A stretch of DNA of 64,000 nucleotides. It comes from Bacteroidota bacterium (lineage in GTDB: Bacteria > Bacteroidota > Ignavibacteria > Ignavibacteriales > Ignavibacteriaceae). Position numbers and translations under genes: made by a program. The notes beneath the pieces are model-generated. The model did not search any database. It was not told the origin of the DNA and saw only the letters and a list, made by a program, of their open reading frames with translations. The stretch lies in contig JAKAGV010000002.1 of the NCBI GenBank assembly GCA_021815405.1, positions 248,001 to 312,000 of the forward strand, read 5' to 3'. Shown piece after piece: positions 61,251-64,000 of this stretch. Position 1 is the stretch's first letter; every line of letters starts with the position of its first letter.

Positions 61251-62036
61251 ATGAAGTTTCTTTTAGCAAAGCGATCAATTTTGACATACCTAGTTTTAGG
61301 AGCCGCTATACTTTATTTATGGGGCTGCGCAGCTTCCATTGATACATCTCAACTGCCTCCTAGCCAGAGGTACGAATACGCTGTAAAATTGTATAACAAT
61401 AAAGATTATCAAGAGGCATTGAAAGAATTTCAAGCTATTGTCCTCCAGTATCCGGGAAATGCGATTGTTGATTCTGCACAATACTATCTTGGCATGACGA
61501 GATATCAGCGCGGCGAATATATTCTCGGCGCTTATGAATTCAGCCGATTAATTAAAAACATGCCATCAAGTAATTTAGTCCCAATTTCGCAATATATGCT
61601 TGCGGAATGTTATTACCAGCTTTCTCCAAATTTTGAACTTGATCAAAAATATACCAAGAAAGCAATAAGCGAATTTCAGGCTTTCATAGATTTCTTTCCT
61701 ACTGATCCTAAAGTGCCAGAAGCTGAAAAGAAAATTTCTGAGATGAACGATAAGTTGGCTCATAAAATTTATTATACGGCTTATATCTACAATAAAATGG
61801 ATTATTATAAAGCTGCTTTGATATATTACAATCGTGTTATCGACAATTATCATGAAACGAAGTACGGACCTTTAGCGATGTATGATAAAATTAATTTGCT
61901 AATTGATCGTAAGAAAAACGATGAAGCGCTTGCTTCAATTTCTAAGTTCCTTGATTTGTATCCGAACGATTCGCATATTAAAAAAATTCAAAAACTAAAG
62001 TCTTCACTTGAAGAGAAACTGTCGGCAGCTAAATAA
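61251..62036 (+). CDS. bamD: Outer-membrane assembly lipoprotein BamD
   Basis: 261 residues from ATG at 61251 (a TTG at 61215 is an alternative). Lipoprotein signal with lipobox LYLWGC, then five TPR-like repeats: RYEYAVKLYNNKDYQEALKEFQAIVLQYPGNAIVDSAQYYLG, RGEYILGAYEFSRLIKNMPSSN and AISEFQAFIDFFPTDPKVPEAEKKI. This is the BamD/YfiO architecture and length. Outer-membrane periplasmic face, essential partner of BamA. Overlaps the thioesterase start by one base. Confidence 0.9.
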   Translation: MKFLLAKRSILTYLVLGAAILYLWGCAASIDTSQLPPSQRYEYAVKLYNNKDYQEALKEFQAIVLQYPGNAIVDSAQYYLGMTRYQRGEYILGAYEFSRLIKNMPSSNLVPISQYMLAECYYQLSPNFELDQKYTKKAISEFQAFIDFFPTDPKVPEAEKKISEMNDKLAHKIYYTAYIYNKMDYYKAALIYYNRVIDNYHETKYGPLAMYDKINLLIDRKKNDEALASISKFLDLYPNDSHIKKIQKLKSSLEEKLSAAK

Positions 62037-62506
62037 TGGAGAAGGCTAAGAAGGTTAGCGAATCAATAATGACAATGACCGAGCTTGTTCTTCCCAATAA
62101 CACCAACCAATTAGGGAAGCTGCTTGGAGGGCAATTGATGCTTTGGATAGATGTTTGTGCTGCTTTATGCGCCCAAAAACATAACAACAGGATTTGCGTT
62201 ACTGCCTCAGTAGACAAAGTCGATTTCCACCACTCAATAAATCTTGGCGATGCCGTTACTCTTGTTGCCTCGGTTAACAGAGTATTCAATACTTCTATGG
62301 AAATAGGTGTAAAAGTTTTTGCCGAATCTTTTAGGGAAGGCACAAAGATACATACTAACACGGCATATTTAACTTTCGTCTGCTTAAACAATTTGGGCAA
62401 GCCGGAAAAGGCTACAGAAGCAATTCCAGAAACAGAAGATGAAAAAAGAAGATATGATGAAGCTATGCAGCGGCGAGAAGGCAGGCTTCAAAACAGAAAT
62501 CAATAA
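62036..62506 (+). CDS. Hotdog-fold acyl-CoA thioesterase
   Basis: 156 residues. TMTELVLPNNTNQLGKLLGGQLMLWIDVCAALCAQKH with the catalytic Asn/Asp region of the YciA/BACH type, VDFHHSINLGDAVTLVASVNRVFNTSMEIGVKVFAES and a C-terminal charged helix. Hydrolyses acyl-CoA. Its ATG shares the A of the bamD stop. Confidence 0.92.
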   Translation: MEKAKKVSESIMTMTELVLPNNTNQLGKLLGGQLMLWIDVCAALCAQKHNNRICVTASVDKVDFHHSINLGDAVTLVASVNRVFNTSMEIGVKVFAESFREGTKIHTNTAYLTFVCLNNLGKPEKATEAIPETEDEKRRYDEAMQRREGRLQNRNQ

Positions 62507-64000
62507 AATTAATATTTTATTGATCGTCCTTCTCTTATCATGCGAGGCAATTCCTCAAGATAATATTTTTACCGAACCGGTTCCGATAAACGGATTCTGC
62601 CAATTTAAAAGCTTTAAGGCGCCTTCCGGCTTCAATTCCCTTTTCTCTCTAAATTTCAATAATGATTCATACACCGATTTGGTCTTATTCAGTACCGCGC
62701 AAAAGAAAGTAGCTTCGCTAGCCGCAGTAGCTAACGGAAACTTTAATAAACCAAGAACTCAGTTTGTCCCTTATCAAATATCGAAAATCCAACCTTTATT
62801 CGAATTAAATAAAACACTTAAAAGTTACGCCTTTATAAGCAGACCGGCTATGCGGGCAGGGATTTATTCGTTTACTTCTTCAGGCAGTGCTTATATTTCA
62901 AGATCTTTAAAATTCGATTCGTACCCTGGTAACTTAAGTACTGCAGATGTCGACAAGAATGGAAGAGACGACTTGCTTATATCCGGAAGTTCGTTCAATG
63001 GGCTATCTATTATTTTTAATAACGGTACTTCTCTAAAAAAAAAGAAGATTGTTGAAAACAAAAATTTTTCCAATGCTGTTTTTGCAGATTTAAACAACGA
63101 CGGGTATCCCGATATCGCAGCATTTAATATTCTTGATTACTCTCTCGACTTTTATTATAACAACAGCAGAGGTATCTTTAGACAAGTGCGTTCTATCAGG
63201 CTCAACTCCCCGATTCATAACCTTCGTGCTGTTGATATGAATCTTGATAACTACATCGACCTGCTTTACACTAAAGGAAAATCAATCAATATAATTTATG
63301 GCGATTTTGCCTCTTCTTATTCGCAATCGACGGCTATCAAAACTAAATATTATCCGGACCAGGTTATAACCGGTGACTTTAACAGAGACGGTAAAATTGA
63401 TATCGCTTATATTAACCGTGAAGAAGGTATCATCTCTATAATTTTTGCAAAAACGAATAACACCTTCTACCCGGAAGTCATTTACCACAAGAAAAATGGA
63501 ATTGAAAACTTAATTCCATTCTACAGTAAATTTATAAACGGAATTGCTCTTGTTGATACAAGCGGATTCGTTTACACAATAACAAATTTGCCGTCATTTG
63601 CGGTAAATGTAAATTTATCTTTAGGCGCATCACCAACTGCAATTGCTTCGTTCGACGACGGTAATAATGGAATAAATGATATTAGTTTTATTGACAGCTC
63701 CACTTCTACTTTGAATTTGTTAGTTCGTAACAATTCTGGTATTCCGGCTCTGTTATACTCTTATCCACTTGCTGAAAATCATTCGCAGATTGTTGTAGAT
63801 AATCAGTTCCCGAAATCTAAAACATTTTTCTGTTTCTCTCCCGGCAAAAGGCTGATAGAAATTATTAAAGCTGATTTTAATAATAATTCAGCCGGCGAAA
63901 TCTCAATTTATTCGCCTGGAGATATTAATGATTTAAAAATCAAAAATACCAGCAGCGGATTCGATAACATTTATATTTCGTACACAAAGAATTCTAATGC
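62457..64000 (+). CDS. Exported VCBS/FG-GAP-repeat protein (partial)
   Basis: The frame is open from ATG at 62457 (inside the thioesterase end, overlapping it by 50 bases) to the window edge, at least 514 codons; the 3' end is missing. The signal region INILLIVLLLSCEAIPQ has a lipobox-like LLSC. Repeats carry Ca-binding FG-GAP-like loops: NFNNDSYTDLVLF, DVDKNGRDDLLISG, DLNNDGYPDIAAF, DMNLDNYIDLLYTKG, DFNRDGKIDIAYI. Predicted beta-propeller, surface or periplasmic. The start could lie later, since the N-region is long. Confidence 0.8.
   Translation, partial: MKLCSGEKAGFKTEINKINILLIVLLLSCEAIPQDNIFTEPVPINGFCQFKSFKAPSGFNSLFSLNFNNDSYTDLVLFSTAQKKVASLAAVANGNFNKPRTQFVPYQISKIQPLFELNKTLKSYAFISRPAMRAGIYSFTSSGSAYISRSLKFDSYPGNLSTADVDKNGRDDLLISGSSFNGLSIIFNNGTSLKKKKIVENKNFSNAVFADLNNDGYPDIAAFNILDYSLDFYYNNSRGIFRQVRSIRLNSPIHNLRAVDMNLDNYIDLLYTKGKSINIIYGDFASSYSQSTAIKTKYYPDQVITGDFNRDGKIDIAYINREEGIISIIFAKTNNTFYPEVIYHKKNGIENLIPFYSKFINGIALVDTSGFVYTITNLPSFAVNVNLSLGASPTAIASFDDGNNGINDISFIDSSTSTLNLLVRNNSGIPALLYSYPLAENHSQIVVDNQFPKSKTFFCFSPGKRLIEIIKADFNNNSAGEISIYSPGDINDLKIKNTSSGFDNIYISYTKNSN

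Overview
The window (about 34% GC) looks like a chromosome segment from Ignavibacteria or a close relative in the Bacteroidota/Chlorobiota group. Two secreted proteins end in the type IX secretion sorting domain with the motif NYPNPFNP. Promoters fit the Bacteroidota pattern TTTG-N20-TAnnTTTG, Shine-Dalgarno sequences are mostly weak, and several starts are TTG. Most of the content is housekeeping, but 5.8-34 kb and 43-51 kb are rich in short palindromic and mobile DNA.

Layout. 1-3.1 kb (minus): an NfnA-type flavoprotein (cut by the window edge) and MaeB malic enzyme. 3.9-13.3 kb: two type IX-secreted proteins around a broken TSUP permease and a CHASE2/FecR pair. 13.5-20.1 kb: an accessory block with a 42-bp tandem array and a set of unrecognised genes, one a membrane-anchored Lon-like protein. 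20.7-27.1 kb: a frameshifted outer-membrane protein, an M61 peptidase and a molybdopterin/2Fe-2S oxidoreductase pair. 27.4-33.7 kb: a threonine operon (thrA-asd-thrB-thrC) behind a classical attenuator with a Thr-rich leader peptide. 33.9-41.1 kb: proC, mrp, a NifU-type scaffold, an AI-2E family permease, feoAB, fur and an MBL-fold hydrolase. 41.3-48.7 kb: anti-sigma protein, YjbQ, ferredoxin, a transposase relic, a 21-bp tandem array, a methyltransferase, an aminotransferase and a hicB-hicA pair with hicA frameshifted. 48.7-51.2 kb: MATE exporter and two tRNA-Ser genes, one carrying a GIY-YIG gene joined to its 5' end. 51.2-64 kb: GH89 N-acetylglucosaminidase, ppk1, mgtA plus an EIIA-like protein, htpX, bamD, an acyl-CoA thioesterase and the start of a VCBS-repeat protein.

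The most unusual signals are these. (1) Seven copies of an exactly 124-bp terminal-inverted-repeat element, six with perfect 5-bp A+T-rich target duplications. It is built from two hairpins whose arms differ by compensated base changes, and two copies sit in tandem sharing one target duplication. (2) A GIY-YIG gene whose last codons and stop lie inside tRNA-Ser(GGA), with a second copy of the tRNA 5' end beyond the gene, itself split by a 30-bp double hairpin. (3) Two tandem arrays with 42-bp and 21-bp periods, each just upstream of a small minus-strand gene of unknown function. (4) A membrane-anchored Lon-fold protein that keeps the Ser motif but seems to lack the usual Lys, near two unrecognised genes. 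(5) The threonine attenuator, for which all four pairing regions can be drawn.

Everything here was read by eye from the sequence; no searches were run.
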